A stretch of DNA of 8,526 nt from Caulobacteraceae bacterium (GTDB taxonomy: Bacteria; Pseudomonadota; Alphaproteobacteria; Caulobacterales; Caulobacteraceae): the NCBI GenBank assembly GCA_028291305.1, contig JAQGII010000185.1, positions 1-8,526 on the forward strand, in the 5' to 3' direction. This document shows positions 1-6,706 of this stretch, piece by piece (position 1 is the first letter of the stretch; each line of letters opens with the position of its first letter). A model generated the notes under the pieces. That model saw only the letters and a list, made by a program, of their open reading frames with translations, ran no database searches and had not been told where the DNA came from. Position numbers and translations under genes: made by a program.

Positions 1-78
1 GATCTGGCGGGTCATGTCGACGTCCGCCGCCGAGGGGGTCGGGTCGCCGGACGGGTGATTGTGCACGACGCGGTCGGA
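1..78 (-). pseudogene. radC: RadC-family JAB domain protein, 5'-truncated remnant running off the window
   Basis: On the minus strand this reads [14 protein letters not shown] followed by [10 protein letters not shown]. This is the metal-binding JAMM core of RadC/JAB proteins: HxH at 55-63, then the conserved serine and aspartate. Plasmid- and island-borne RadC proteins are common in alphaproteobacteria; the role of the family is unsettled despite the name 'DNA repair protein'. Recognisable homology stops near 72-78, where RadC proteins should continue into a hydrophobic strand. Instead the frame enters an AT-rich segment and meets a stop at 112-114, with no ATG between. The 5' part of the gene is therefore missing here, and the 3' part continues beyond base 1. 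I infer that insertion of the neighbouring integrase element, or an end of it, cut the gene. A rearrangement unrelated to the integrase is possible. Confidence 0.72.
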
Positions 79-126
79 ATATCTAATATACTGAAAGTAA
101 AGGAGAAAATGTCAGAACAAGCCGCT

Positions 127-186
127 ACTGGGGGCTGTAATTGGGAGCGGTTTGGGTGCGGTATCGGCCGCAATACCGCCCCCAGT
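127..186. repeat. Nested inverted repeat with tandem 11-bp repeats; candidate recombinase attachment site
   Basis: The outer arms ACTGGGGGC (127-135) and GCCCCCAGT (178-186) are perfectly complementary. Inside them GCGGTAT (158-164) pairs with ATACCGC (173-179), around a loop that holds the palindrome CGGCCG. The left flank of the inner stem carries two imperfect 11-bp tandem copies, ATTGGGAGCGG (140-150) and TTTGGGTGCGG (151-161). The structure sits between the break in radC and the excisionase gene, where an attachment end with recombinase or Xis binding repeats would be expected. A transcription terminator is less likely because no T-tract follows on either strand. Its function is inferred from position only. 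Confidence 0.5.
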
Positions 187-203
187 GATTCGATCCCGGT
201 CCG

Positions 204-404
204 TCACCGCGCCGGCCGACATTCGACGCGATTCCGTCGATCCCAGGCTTCAAGCTCGCTGATTGGATAGAGCACGCCTTTGCCGACCTTCACATAGGAG
301 GGCCCGATGCGAAGGCATCGCCAGTTCCGCAGCGTTCCTGGAGTGATTTCGCCGCGGTAGCGTTCGGTCACCTCCTCAGGGGTCAGGTAGGTGGGTTCGG
401 ACAT
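204..404 (-). CDS. Excisionase-like / AlpA-type winged helix-turn-helix DNA-binding protein
   Basis: This 66-residue protein is almost entirely one MerR/excisionase-type (HTH_17) domain. YLTPEEV starts the first helix (residues 6-12), TPGTLRNWR (about 21-29) is the recognition helix, and GPSYVKVGKGVLYPISELEAW (about 34-54) forms the wing and closing helix. Proteins of this kind bind direct repeats near attachment sites and steer tyrosine recombinases towards excision, or act as small regulators of integrase genes. It lies downstream of the integrase on the same strand, 205 bases away, and next to the hairpin at 127-186, which fits an int/xis module. An AGGAG (minus strand, about 414-418) lies 10 bases before the ATG. 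The role as excisionase rather than transcriptional regulator is inferred. Confidence 0.75.
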   Translation of the reverse strand: MSEPTYLTPEEVTERYRGEITPGTLRNWRCLRIGPSYVKVGKGVLYPISELEAWDRRNRVECRPAR

Positions 405-425
405 GCCTGCTTCGCTCCTCGCTTC

Positions 426-453
426 GGGCTCGCCCGGACGGCCGGTCGAGCCC
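426..453. repeat. Strong GC-rich hairpin upstream of the excisionase-like gene
   Basis: GGGCTCG (426-432) and CGAGCCC (447-453) form a perfect 7-bp stem. The 14-base interior contains CCGG twice (434-437 and 442-445), so it can extend the stem. It lies 22 bases before the excisionase start codon, in the leader of that gene as read on the minus strand. It could be a terminator or attenuator between integrase and excisionase, or a binding site for either protein. No T-run follows, so intrinsic termination is doubtful. Confidence 0.4.
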
Positions 454-546
454 GCCCGCGCCAGCCTCGATCACGTCTGGGCAGGCTCAGAATGTGTCCG
501 TCCCGGTTCTAACGGAAGGACGTAGACCTACGCTTCGGGCAATCGA

Positions 547-598
547 CGGGCCCCGCGGGCAGTGCCTCGCCGGCGTTTGAATTGCGGCGGGCCCCGCG
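547..598. repeat. Direct repeat of an 11-bp GC-rich motif
   Basis: CGGGCCCCGCG occurs at 547-557 and again at 588-598, 41 bases apart (about four helical turns), in the non-coding stretch just past the integrase stop. The second copy is part of an imperfect hairpin (GGCG..CCCC at about 586-595 against GGGG..CGCC at about 601-609) that abuts the integrase stop codon. These may be recombinase arm sites or a weak terminator; in such GC-rich DNA chance cannot be excluded. Confidence 0.35.
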
Positions 599-609
599 TG
601 TGGGGTCGC

Positions 610-2619
610 CTACTCCCAGACGCGGTTCAGGATTTGCGCCGCGATGGCTGCCTTATCCGCGGGCAGAAACCGTCCGTAGTGGTTGGCGACCATCTCGGGC
701 GTGTCCTGGATCGCGTAGCTCGCCTGCTCGTATGAACCCGTCTGCTTGAGGATGTGGGTGGCGAGCACGTCGCGGACATTGTGCGGGCCGTGTGGGAGCA
801 GGCCGGGGATGGCGCCGCGCCCAGTGTAGGGGTTGAAGGTCCCGTACCGCTGGATCGTCCACCGCCAGGCCTCGTAGAAGGTGGTCTGGTTGTAGGTCGC
901 GCCACCGGCTGGCCCCTTACCCGACTTGACGAAGAAGGTACCCGGGTCAGCTCGAGGCCCCAGGAGCACAGGCCGGTGGCGCCCTACGTACCGCTCGATG
1001 TGCGCGTAGAGGTCGCCAAGGTCAGGCAACAGCAGGCGGAAGGGTCGCTTCCCGAAGAAGGACGAGTTCGCGTTCTTGAAGGCGTTGGCGGGGACGAAGA
1101 CTTCCCACCCCTCGTCTCGCTCGCTCCAGCGAAGTTCCCCGCACGCGGAGTCGACTAGGCGACGCTCTGGCGTGGGCGTGTCACCCCGGCGACAGATAAG
1201 CAGTTGGCGCAGGTTCTTCTCGCGGAAGCCGAGATGCAGCCCCAGGCGGATCATCAGGTAGGACCGCGCCGCCTCGGCCGCCGCCTTCGGGTAGCGGCGG
1301 GCGCAAGGCGCCAGACGCAGGATCTCATCGGCGATTTTTCGGTATTCGGCCACGGGGCTCTCGGCCTCCAATACCGCGAGGACCGCCTCGAAGGGGTCAC
1401 GGTGCACACGGGTGGCCCGCCGGAGTTCCACGCCCCGTGCCAGGGCGAATTCGTAGAGGCGGCCGCAGGCGGCCTTCCAATCCTCGCCGACGTTCAGGAC
1501 CTCCTCCTCTGTCGCCAGGCCTGGGACGGGCCCAAGCCTCGACACAAGGCCAGGGGTCTGGGTCAGCCATCCCGTTTCGGGGTGGGTGAGGGCGGCAGCG
1601 TTCGCCAGCATGTCCGTCTCCCACGCCGTGTAGAAGCCGCGACGTTGTTCCCGCCAGCGCAGGTACCAGTCCCAGACGGAGGGCAGGACGAGCAGCGCGG
1701 AGCTCAGGCTGGAAAGTGGGATGCCGCGGCCGCTTACCGGGCCGGCCGGCGAGGCCACTAAGGCTCCGAACATCAGTCCGAGGTGCTTGACCTTCTGGAG
1801 CGCGGTCACCTTGCCCCACACTCCGCTGCGTCTGTAGCCGAGGCGGGTCAGGGTGGCGGTCTTGAACTCGATCAATTCGGCCATCTCTGCCGCGAGCTGC
1901 GCAGGCGCCCTGACGTTGCCGGCTCGGCCGCCGTCGGGGATGGTTTCCTTCACCCCGTCACCGACGAGGTGCAAGCCGGGGAAGCGGACCGCGAACGGCT
2001 GCTTCAACGCTGCCGCTTGGTAGCGGCGATAGTCGGTCGCGCCCGACACGATGACGCGGCGGACCCACGCGACGATCTCGTCGCGCTCCTCCCTCGGCCT
2101 ATCGTCGAAGTCATCTGGAAGGTGCCAAGCGATCCGGCGTCGCTCCGAACCGGGCAGACCGGGCAGGTCGTGGCCCTTCGTGGCGCGACCGGTGCGAGGA
2201 AGTTTGGACCGGAAATAGCCGGCAGGCAGTCTCCAGCGCGCCTCCAGACAGCCGAGGATCGCGAGGCTGTCGCGATGTGCGGGTGACTTCACGCCAAGTC
2301 GCCAGGTTCGAAGGGTGGTGCAATCGACCCGAAAGCCTTTCATCGAGAGCACGCGCCGAAGACGATAGGGATTGTCCCCATGGCGACGCATGTGCAGGTC
2401 CAAGGCAGCGTGGAAGACGGGTGTGTCTTCCCACGCCTCATCAGAAGGCGTTGGGAACTCCTCCAACGGTCGAGGTCGGGGCCCGGGCCCGGGCCGTTTG
2501 CGCGCCGGAGGCGATGGCGGAAGGCCGCGAAGAGTGAGGGGGGCGCCGCCGAGCGCATGCGGAGCCGGTGGCTTCCGCCTTACTTTGTCCATGGTCCGCC
2601 GTCCGCGTTGCCGCGCCAC
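610..2619 (-). CDS. Large tyrosine recombinase / phage-type integrase
   Basis: The C-terminal third has the tyrosine recombinase active site. R466 lies in LGFREKNLRQLL, the position of the first catalytic arginine. K515 lies in FKNANS, on the beta-hairpin where the catalytic lysine sits. H613 and R616 form the HxxR of PHGPHNVRD, and H647-Y648 lies in ANHYGRF, with Tyr648 the likely nucleophile. The family cuts and rejoins DNA at short attachment cores. At 669 residues it is far longer than the 300-400 of lambda-like integrases; residues 1-80 are proline/arginine-rich low complexity, and about 80-440 are presumably arm-binding or accessory domains that I do not recognise. The given start is a GTG without a clear ribosome site; ATG at 2592 (residue 10) is an equally good choice. 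The gene reads towards the excisionase and the radC break, so it probably mobilises the block. Confidence 0.88.
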   Translation of the reverse strand: MARQRGRRTMDKVRRKPPAPHALGGAPLTLRGLPPSPPARKRPGPGPRPRPLEEFPTPSDEAWEDTPVFHAALDLHMRRHGDNPYRLRRVLSMKGFRVDCTTLRTWRLGVKSPAHRDSLAILGCLEARWRLPAGYFRSKLPRTGRATKGHDLPGLPGSERRRIAWHLPDDFDDRPREERDEIVAWVRRVIVSGATDYRRYQAAALKQPFAVRFPGLHLVGDGVKETIPDGGRAGNVRAPAQLAAEMAELIEFKTATLTRLGYRRSGVWGKVTALQKVKHLGLMFGALVASPAGPVSGRGIPLSSLSSALLVLPSVWDWYLRWREQRRGFYTAWETDMLANAAALTHPETGWLTQTPGLVSRLGPVPGLATEEEVLNVGEDWKAACGRLYEFALARGVELRRATRVHRDPFEAVLAVLEAESPVAEYRKIADEILRLAPCARRYPKAAAEAARSYLMIRLGLHLGFREKNLRQLLICRRGDTPTPERRLVDSACGELRWSERDEGWEVFVPANAFKNANSSFFGKRPFRLLLPDLGDLYAHIERYVGRHRPVLLGPRADPGTFFVKSGKGPAGGATYNQTTFYEAWRWTIQRYGTFNPYTGRGAIPGLLPHGPHNVRDVLATHILKQTGSYEQASYAIQDTPEMVANHYGRFLPADKAAIAAQILNRVWE

Positions 2620-2926
2620 ACCGGCGCCGGAGACCGAGACGCGCGAAAGGCGGGCACACCCTAGCGATCGTGGAGGTCAGCGGTTCATCTTGGTCCGCTC
2701 GCACCAACTGTGCGTCTCAGACTTAGACGTGTTGTCCGCTCCCACCTTGATTTCGACCGTGCCCTTCGCAGGTTCGCACCATTGGTGTGATCATTTGAGA
2801 CCGAGCGTCGGCTCCTGATTTTGAGCGGACCTTCGAGCAATCTGCAGTTCGGGCAGGTAGGTGAGGCCTTAGCGTCAGCCCATGTCGAGCGTGTAAAGCG
2901 ACTGCCAGGCGTCTCATTTTGCGCAG
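2620..2926. other. Intergenic stretch of 307 bases with no supportable gene
   Basis: It lies between the integrase start and the DUF6471 gene stop, so it should hold the integrase promoter and the end of the DUF6471 transcript. I see no convincing -35/-10 pair, terminator hairpin or coding sequence. A short palindrome CACCATTGGTG lies around 2779-2789. A 64-codon minus-strand frame (2723-2917) has no recognisable family or ribosome site. Confidence 0.5.
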
Positions 2927-3157
2927 TCAGGCATCGTCGCCAAGGCGGTCCAGATGAACCGCCTCGCAGCGAAGCAGGGTGAGCGCTTCAAGGAGAAACC
3001 CCGCGCTGAAGGAGCCCCTCGACACTTTGTTCCGTAGGCTCTGCGCGGTGACCGGGTGGCCGTTATCGGCCATCAACTTCGCAAGCGTTGGGAACTTCAC
3101 ACCACGCCTTGCCATCTCCACGCGTAGGCATCGCGCCGCGCGTTTTTCCCAATTCAT
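2927..3157 (-). CDS. DUF6471 domain protein, small HTH-like, divergent from ietA
   Basis: This 76-residue protein begins MNWEKRAARCL and contains SLRNKVSRGSFSAGFLLEAL (about 40-59). That layout is the signature of the DUF6471 family: an N-terminal helix, a helix-turn-helix-like middle (FPTLAKLMADNG), then the N-K-x-S-R-G-x-F-S-A block. The function of the family is not established; its size and fold suggest a DNA-binding regulator. The gene diverges from ietA with 147 bases between start codons, and a perfect inverted repeat lies 22 bases upstream of its own start. A third copy of the half-site, TTCATGTC (3153-3160), covers the start codon, which would suit autorepression. The ribosome site is weak (GGGAC close to the ATG). 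A role as repressor of the ietAS operon is inferred. Confidence 0.72.
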   Translation of the reverse strand: MNWEKRAARCLRVEMARRGVKFPTLAKLMADNGHPVTAQSLRNKVSRGSFSAGFLLEALTLLRCEAVHLDRLGDDA

Positions 3158-3203
3158 GTCCCGTGATCACCAAGCGGAGTTCATGTCATATACGACATGA
3201 AAG
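3153..3203. promoter_or_regulatory. Candidate operator: three TTCATGTC half-sites, two forming a perfect dyad
   Basis: TTTCATGTC (3180-3188) and GACATGAAA (3195-3203) form a perfect 9-bp inverted repeat around a 6-base spacer (ATATAC), giving a 24-bp two-fold symmetric site. The same half-site, TTCATGTC, occurs at 3153-3160 over the DUF6471 start codon, 28 bases from the left dyad arm. A weaker relative (AACAT-C-ATGTT, 3235-3245) lies on the ietA side. Their place between two divergent genes, one encoding a likely DNA-binding protein, suggests that DUF6471 binds here. That binding is inferred. Confidence 0.6.
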
Positions 3204-3250
3204 AGCCGAAAAGAGGTTATTTACCCTATTTATAACATCATGTTCTTCCG
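3204..3250 (+). promoter_or_regulatory. AT-rich divergent promoter region of ietA
   Basis: This is one of the few AT-rich segments of the window. TATAAC at 3232-3237 could serve as a -10 for ietA, giving a leader of about 60 bases. I see no good -35 hexamer 16-18 bases before it (GAAAAG), so the promoter may need an activator or be weak. Confidence 0.35.
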
Positions 3251-3292
3251 AGCGCTAAACCTCTAGATTTTGCAGGCGGCGGACTCGCCGTA

Positions 3293-3297
3293 GGAGC
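3293..3297 (+). promoter_or_regulatory. Ribosome binding site fixing the GTG start of ietA
   Basis: AGGAG ends 7 bases before GTG at 3305, the optimal distance. No ATG in frame with a comparable site lies nearby, so the GTG start is favoured. Confidence 0.65.
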
Positions 3298-3304
3298 CTC
3301 CCGG

Positions 3305-4297
3305 GTGGTTACCCAAACTCAGCTGATCTCGCTCTTCCGCAGCTTCGCCCAAGGCGATGACGGGCGGTTTCGGTCCCTTGCGATGGACTTGGCGGCCGAT
3401 GCCGGAAAGCGTGGTCACCATCGGCTGGCCGACGAGATTAAGACCCTCATGCGGACAGCCGGCGAGGGACGCGGCCCCGCATCGCGGTCCACGGATCCGA
3501 TCCCGGTCATCAAGCCACGGGGCGAATTGGCCGGCTTGGTCTCGGCAAACTTCCCCCTGACCCGACTGTCGGACATGGTCCTCGAAGATGGCCTGCGTGA
3601 GCGGCTACGGCGCATCGTCGAGGAACAACGCCATCGCGAGACGCTGGCGCAACACAGCCTCAAGCCCCGCCGTAAATTTCTGCTCGTCGGCCCCCCGGGC
3701 ACGGGCAAGACAATGACGGCCTCGGCCCTCGCCGGCGAATTGAGCGGACCGCTCTATACAATCCTGCTGGACGGGGTCATCACGAAGTTCATGGGCGAGA
3801 GCGCTGCAAAGCTGCGCTTGGTGTTCGATGCGATGCAGAACGGTCGAGGGGTCTACTTCTTCGATGAGTTCGACGCCTTGGCGTCAAAGCGGCTGACTGG
3901 CAACGACGTCGGTGAAGCCCGGCGCATGCTCAACTCGATGCTGCAATTCCTAGACGAAGACGGCAGCGATGCGCTCATCCTGGCCGCCACCAACCATCCC
4001 GAACTGCTCGATCCGGCCGTTTTCCGGCGCTTCGACGGAACGATCGAATATCACCTTCCGTCGGGTGGGGACGCTAGACGGGTCTTCGAGAAAGCGCTGT
4101 TTGCCTTCGATCTCGGAGCCGTGAACTGGACAGTGGTTGAGGGAGAGTCGGCTGGCCTCAGCCAGGCGGACATGGTCCGCGCCGCCGAGGACGCCGCCCG
4201 TACGGCGGTGCTGGAGAACGACGCCCTCTTCACCACCGCCATAGTCGTCGCGGCGCTCGGGGACCGGCGCCACTATCCTACGTACAACACCAAGTAG
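3305..4297 (+). CDS. ietA: IetA: AAA-family ATPase, antitoxin/regulatory partner of IetS
   Basis: This 330-residue AAA ATPase has Walker A GPPGTGKT at 129-136, Walker B FFDEFDA at 185-191 (D187, E188), sensor-1 N230 in ATNHPELLD, and R241/R242 in VFRRFD as likely arginine fingers. The motifs resemble FtsH/Cdc48-type AAA modules. The N-terminal 80 residues (QLISLFRSFAQGDDGRF, then GHHRLADEI) match the helical leader typical of ATPases paired with subtilases. On pTiC58 the IetA homologue counteracts the serine protease IetS, and the pair stabilises the plasmid; the same two-gene set is listed as the anti-phage system ietAS. Here it starts at a GTG behind AGGAG and is followed after 39 bases by ietS, so the two are probably co-transcribed. 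No membrane segment is visible, so it should be cytoplasmic. The assignment rests on the AAA plus subtilase pairing and on motif layout. Confidence 0.85.
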   Translation: MVTQTQLISLFRSFAQGDDGRFRSLAMDLAADAGKRGHHRLADEIKTLMRTAGEGRGPASRSTDPIPVIKPRGELAGLVSANFPLTRLSDMVLEDGLRERLRRIVEEQRHRETLAQHSLKPRRKFLLVGPPGTGKTMTASALAGELSGPLYTILLDGVITKFMGESAAKLRLVFDAMQNGRGVYFFDEFDALASKRLTGNDVGEARRMLNSMLQFLDEDGSDALILAATNHPELLDPAVFRRFDGTIEYHLPSGGDARRVFEKALFAFDLGAVNWTVVEGESAGLSQADMVRAAEDAARTAVLENDALFTTAIVVAALGDRRHYPTYNTK

Positions 4298-4336
4298 TTG
4301 AGGGATTTCGCCGCCGAATCGGGCATGTAGGGCTCG

Positions 4337-6706
4337 ATGGCCGTCGAGCGCCCGCATCTTTTGGTTGCACAGCCTGGGCGGCGACTAGACTTCGCCTCGA
4401 AGAGCCGCGCCTCGGGCGGGCCAGGACCGCCTCCGGTCGAGCGTCGTGACCTCAACGCCTCACGCATCATCGAGGAACTGCAAGCGGTCCTGGCCGAAGG
4501 TGCCGCCACAGCCGACGACGACACTGTGGCCATGAGCCTCGCGACCCTGCCGGTGTCAGTGCGGGCGACGACGGAATGGGGTGTGACCCCGACGGTGCCC
4601 GGAGGTCCCGAGGTGCTGTCGAAAATCGGCTTCGAAGAGAAAGCCCGTACGAACATCGCCTGGGTGGCGAAGACGTTCGACAAGCTTCAGCGCGCCGCGG
4701 ACAAGTACATCGAGTACGACGAGGGGCCGAAGCCGCACTACTTCAACTTCTTCGAGTCTGCGCCTCAGATCGCGATGACCACGGTGGACGATCTTTGGGC
4801 GTCGGATATGCCGATCCCAGAGGGCGACGACGAGGCCGCCTGGGAGATCTGGCTGAAGCCTGAGCGCGAAGAGCGGATCCGGCAGATTCTCCGCGACCTC
4901 GATCTTCGCAGCCGGGTGGCAGATGCTGTTGTGTTCGAGACTGCGTGCATCTTGCCGGTCTATGCGCGGAGGACGGCGATGGACCGGTTGGCGCGGAGCG
5001 CATCCGTTGCACAACTGAGGCCGGCGTCGAGCTTGAACGCCGGCTTGATCCAGATGACAGCGGCGGTGCAGACGGCGGCAGTGACCGCTGCGGTGCGAAG
5101 GGTGACGCCCGCGAACGACGGCGCGCCGAGCGTCTGCGTGCTCGATACCGGAGTGTCCGACCATCCCCTTCTTGCGCCGTCGACCAAGGTCAAGCTCGTG
5201 GTCGGAGGGACCTACACTCCGCACGACTACGACGGGCATGGAACTAAGATGGCAGGCTTGGCTCTCTTTAGCGACCTCCCGGGTCTGCTGACGGGCGGCG
5301 TCGCCGATCTGCTCGTCGACCTCGAATCCGTCGCGGTGCAACCACCGCCCGGCGCGGGCGACACGCCGACCCTCCCGGCGGCCCGCGTGCGCGATGCGGT
5401 CGCCGCCATCGAGGCCGCACGGGAGGCGAAGCGGACGTTCTGCTTTGCAATGAACGCTCCGGAGGAGGCCTCGGATGGTGTTCCCTCGAGCCTCTCCACT
5501 GAACTTGACAAGCTCGCTTTCAACCCGGCGCGGCGAAGGTTGTTTTGCGCCTCGGCGGGGAACCTGCCGGATACGCACGGGCACCAGGACTACCAGAGCG
5601 CCAACGAGTTCCACGGCATCCAGGCACCCGCGCAGGCCTGGAACGTCCTCACCGTCGCGGCTTGCACGGACCTCGAGACCGAACTCGGTCCCTTGCAGGC
5701 CCTCGCCCCTCAGGGCGACCTCTGCCCCTGGTCGCGCACCGCCGTGAATTGGGACCGGGACGCTCGTCCCCCTTCCAAGCCCGACATCGTATTCGAAGGT
5801 GGAAACCAGCAGCTCGACCCCGTGACGAAGGCAATCGCCCCGCATCCGGGACTGCTGATGCTCACCACCAGCAACGACGCGGCCAATCCGCTCTGCCTCA
5901 CCGGCCAGACCAGTGCCGCGACGGCGGCGGCGGCCGGATTCTGCGCCCGGCTCCAGGCGGAATACCCGCTGTTCTGGCCCGAGACGATCCGTGGGCTCAT
6001 GGTCCACGCGACCGAGCACACCCCGGCGATGCGAGCCCGGGTCGCCCACATTCCGGAAAAGTACGGGCAGCAGAAGGCGGCCTTACTGGCTCGCTATGGC
6101 TACGGTCGACCCGACACCCGTCGCGCCCTGGAGAACGCCAGAAACAGCCTCACCTTGATCCAGCAAGGCGAGCTGCTTCCGGTTCGGCTCAACGAGAAGA
6201 AGCAAACGGTCCTCGGCGAGATGGCCTTCCACAGCCTGCCATGGCCGATCGAGATCCTCGATGACCTCGGCGACGAGCGGGCCGAGTTGCGGGTGACGCT
6301 CTCTTACTTCATCGAGCCGAATGCTGGCGCCGCGCTGATAGGGGCGTTCGACCAGTATGCGTCCCACGGCCTGGACTTCAGCATGCGCCGTCCGAAGGAG
6401 ACTGAAGAACAGACCATCTCACGCTTGAACAAGCTGGTGGCGGGCGAGACCCAGAAGTCTCCGAAGTCGAGGTGGGAATTTGGAGATCGCCAACGCGGGC
6501 GCGGCGGTCTGAAACACGACCGTTGGACCGGTCCGGCGCGTGAGTTGGCCGAGATGGGCGGCGTTGCGGTCTTCCCCCGCGGGGGATGGTGGTCGAAGGA
6601 TGCGGAGCGAGTCGGGGACCTCGTTTGCTACAGCCTCATCGTGTCGATCCGCACGCGAGAGGAAGAGATCTACACCGCCATCCCGATCGAGATCGCAGCA
6701 GCTTAG
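4337..6706 (+). CDS. ietS: IetS: subtilisin-like (S8) serine protease, toxin/effector of the IetAS module
   Basis: This 789-residue protein has the subtilase triad in order: D270 in VCVLDTGVSDHPLL, H301 in DYDGHGTKMAG and S526 in LTGQTSAATAAAAG. The oxyanion asparagine is N409 in CASAGNLPD. The serine motif is QTSAATA rather than the usual GTSMA. Residues 1-250 are a long N-terminal extension starting ERPHLLV, and about 600-789 form a C-terminal beta-rich part typical of this subtilase subgroup. There is no signal peptide, so it acts inside the cell. In pTiC58 the IetS homologue is the toxic partner, held in check by IetA. The gene follows ietA by 39 bases with only a weak ribosome site (TAGGG). 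Its stop overlaps the stop of the convergent inhibitor gene by 4 bases, so no terminator separates the two operons. A long minus-strand open frame inside it is a GC-driven shadow. Confidence 0.87.
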   Translation: MAVERPHLLVAQPGRRLDFASKSRASGGPGPPPVERRDLNASRIIEELQAVLAEGAATADDDTVAMSLATLPVSVRATTEWGVTPTVPGGPEVLSKIGFEEKARTNIAWVAKTFDKLQRAADKYIEYDEGPKPHYFNFFESAPQIAMTTVDDLWASDMPIPEGDDEAAWEIWLKPEREERIRQILRDLDLRSRVADAVVFETACILPVYARRTAMDRLARSASVAQLRPASSLNAGLIQMTAAVQTAAVTAAVRRVTPANDGAPSVCVLDTGVSDHPLLAPSTKVKLVVGGTYTPHDYDGHGTKMAGLALFSDLPGLLTGGVADLLVDLESVAVQPPPGAGDTPTLPAARVRDAVAAIEAAREAKRTFCFAMNAPEEASDGVPSSLSTELDKLAFNPARRRLFCASAGNLPDTHGHQDYQSANEFHGIQAPAQAWNVLTVAACTDLETELGPLQALAPQGDLCPWSRTAVNWDRDARPPSKPDIVFEGGNQQLDPVTKAIAPHPGLLMLTTSNDAANPLCLTGQTSAATAAAAGFCARLQAEYPLFWPETIRGLMVHATEHTPAMRARVAHIPEKYGQQKAALLARYGYGRPDTRRALENARNSLTLIQQGELLPVRLNEKKQTVLGEMAFHSLPWPIEILDDLGDERAELRVTLSYFIEPNAGAALIGAFDQYASHGLDFSMRRPKETEEQTISRLNKLVAGETQKSPKSRWEFGDRQRGRGGLKHDRWTGPARELAEMGGVAVFPRGGWWSKDAERVGDLVCYSLIVSIRTREEEIYTAIPIEIAAA

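Noticed and set aside
109..270. Plus-strand open frame starting ATG after AGGAG
   Set aside because: The ribosome-site match is good but only 3 bases from the ATG. The frame runs through the 127-186 hairpin and then antisense to the excisionase gene, and the protein resembles nothing I know.
586..609. Intrinsic terminator for the integrase
   Set aside because: The stem has mismatches and the downstream strand lacks a T-run, so I kept it only as a remark in the repeat entry.
754..2537. Several plus-strand open frames opposite the integrase
   Set aside because: They are shadows of the integrase gene, without domains or ribosome sites.
2723..2917. Minus-strand 64-codon open frame between integrase and DUF6471
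   Set aside because: No recognisable domain, no ribosome site and an arginine-rich composition typical of chance frames in GC-rich DNA.
4556..6049. 497-codon open frame antisense to ietS
   Set aside because: It is long only because stop codons are rare in GC-rich DNA. Its product is arginine/glycine-rich without motifs, while the plus strand encodes a clear subtilase.
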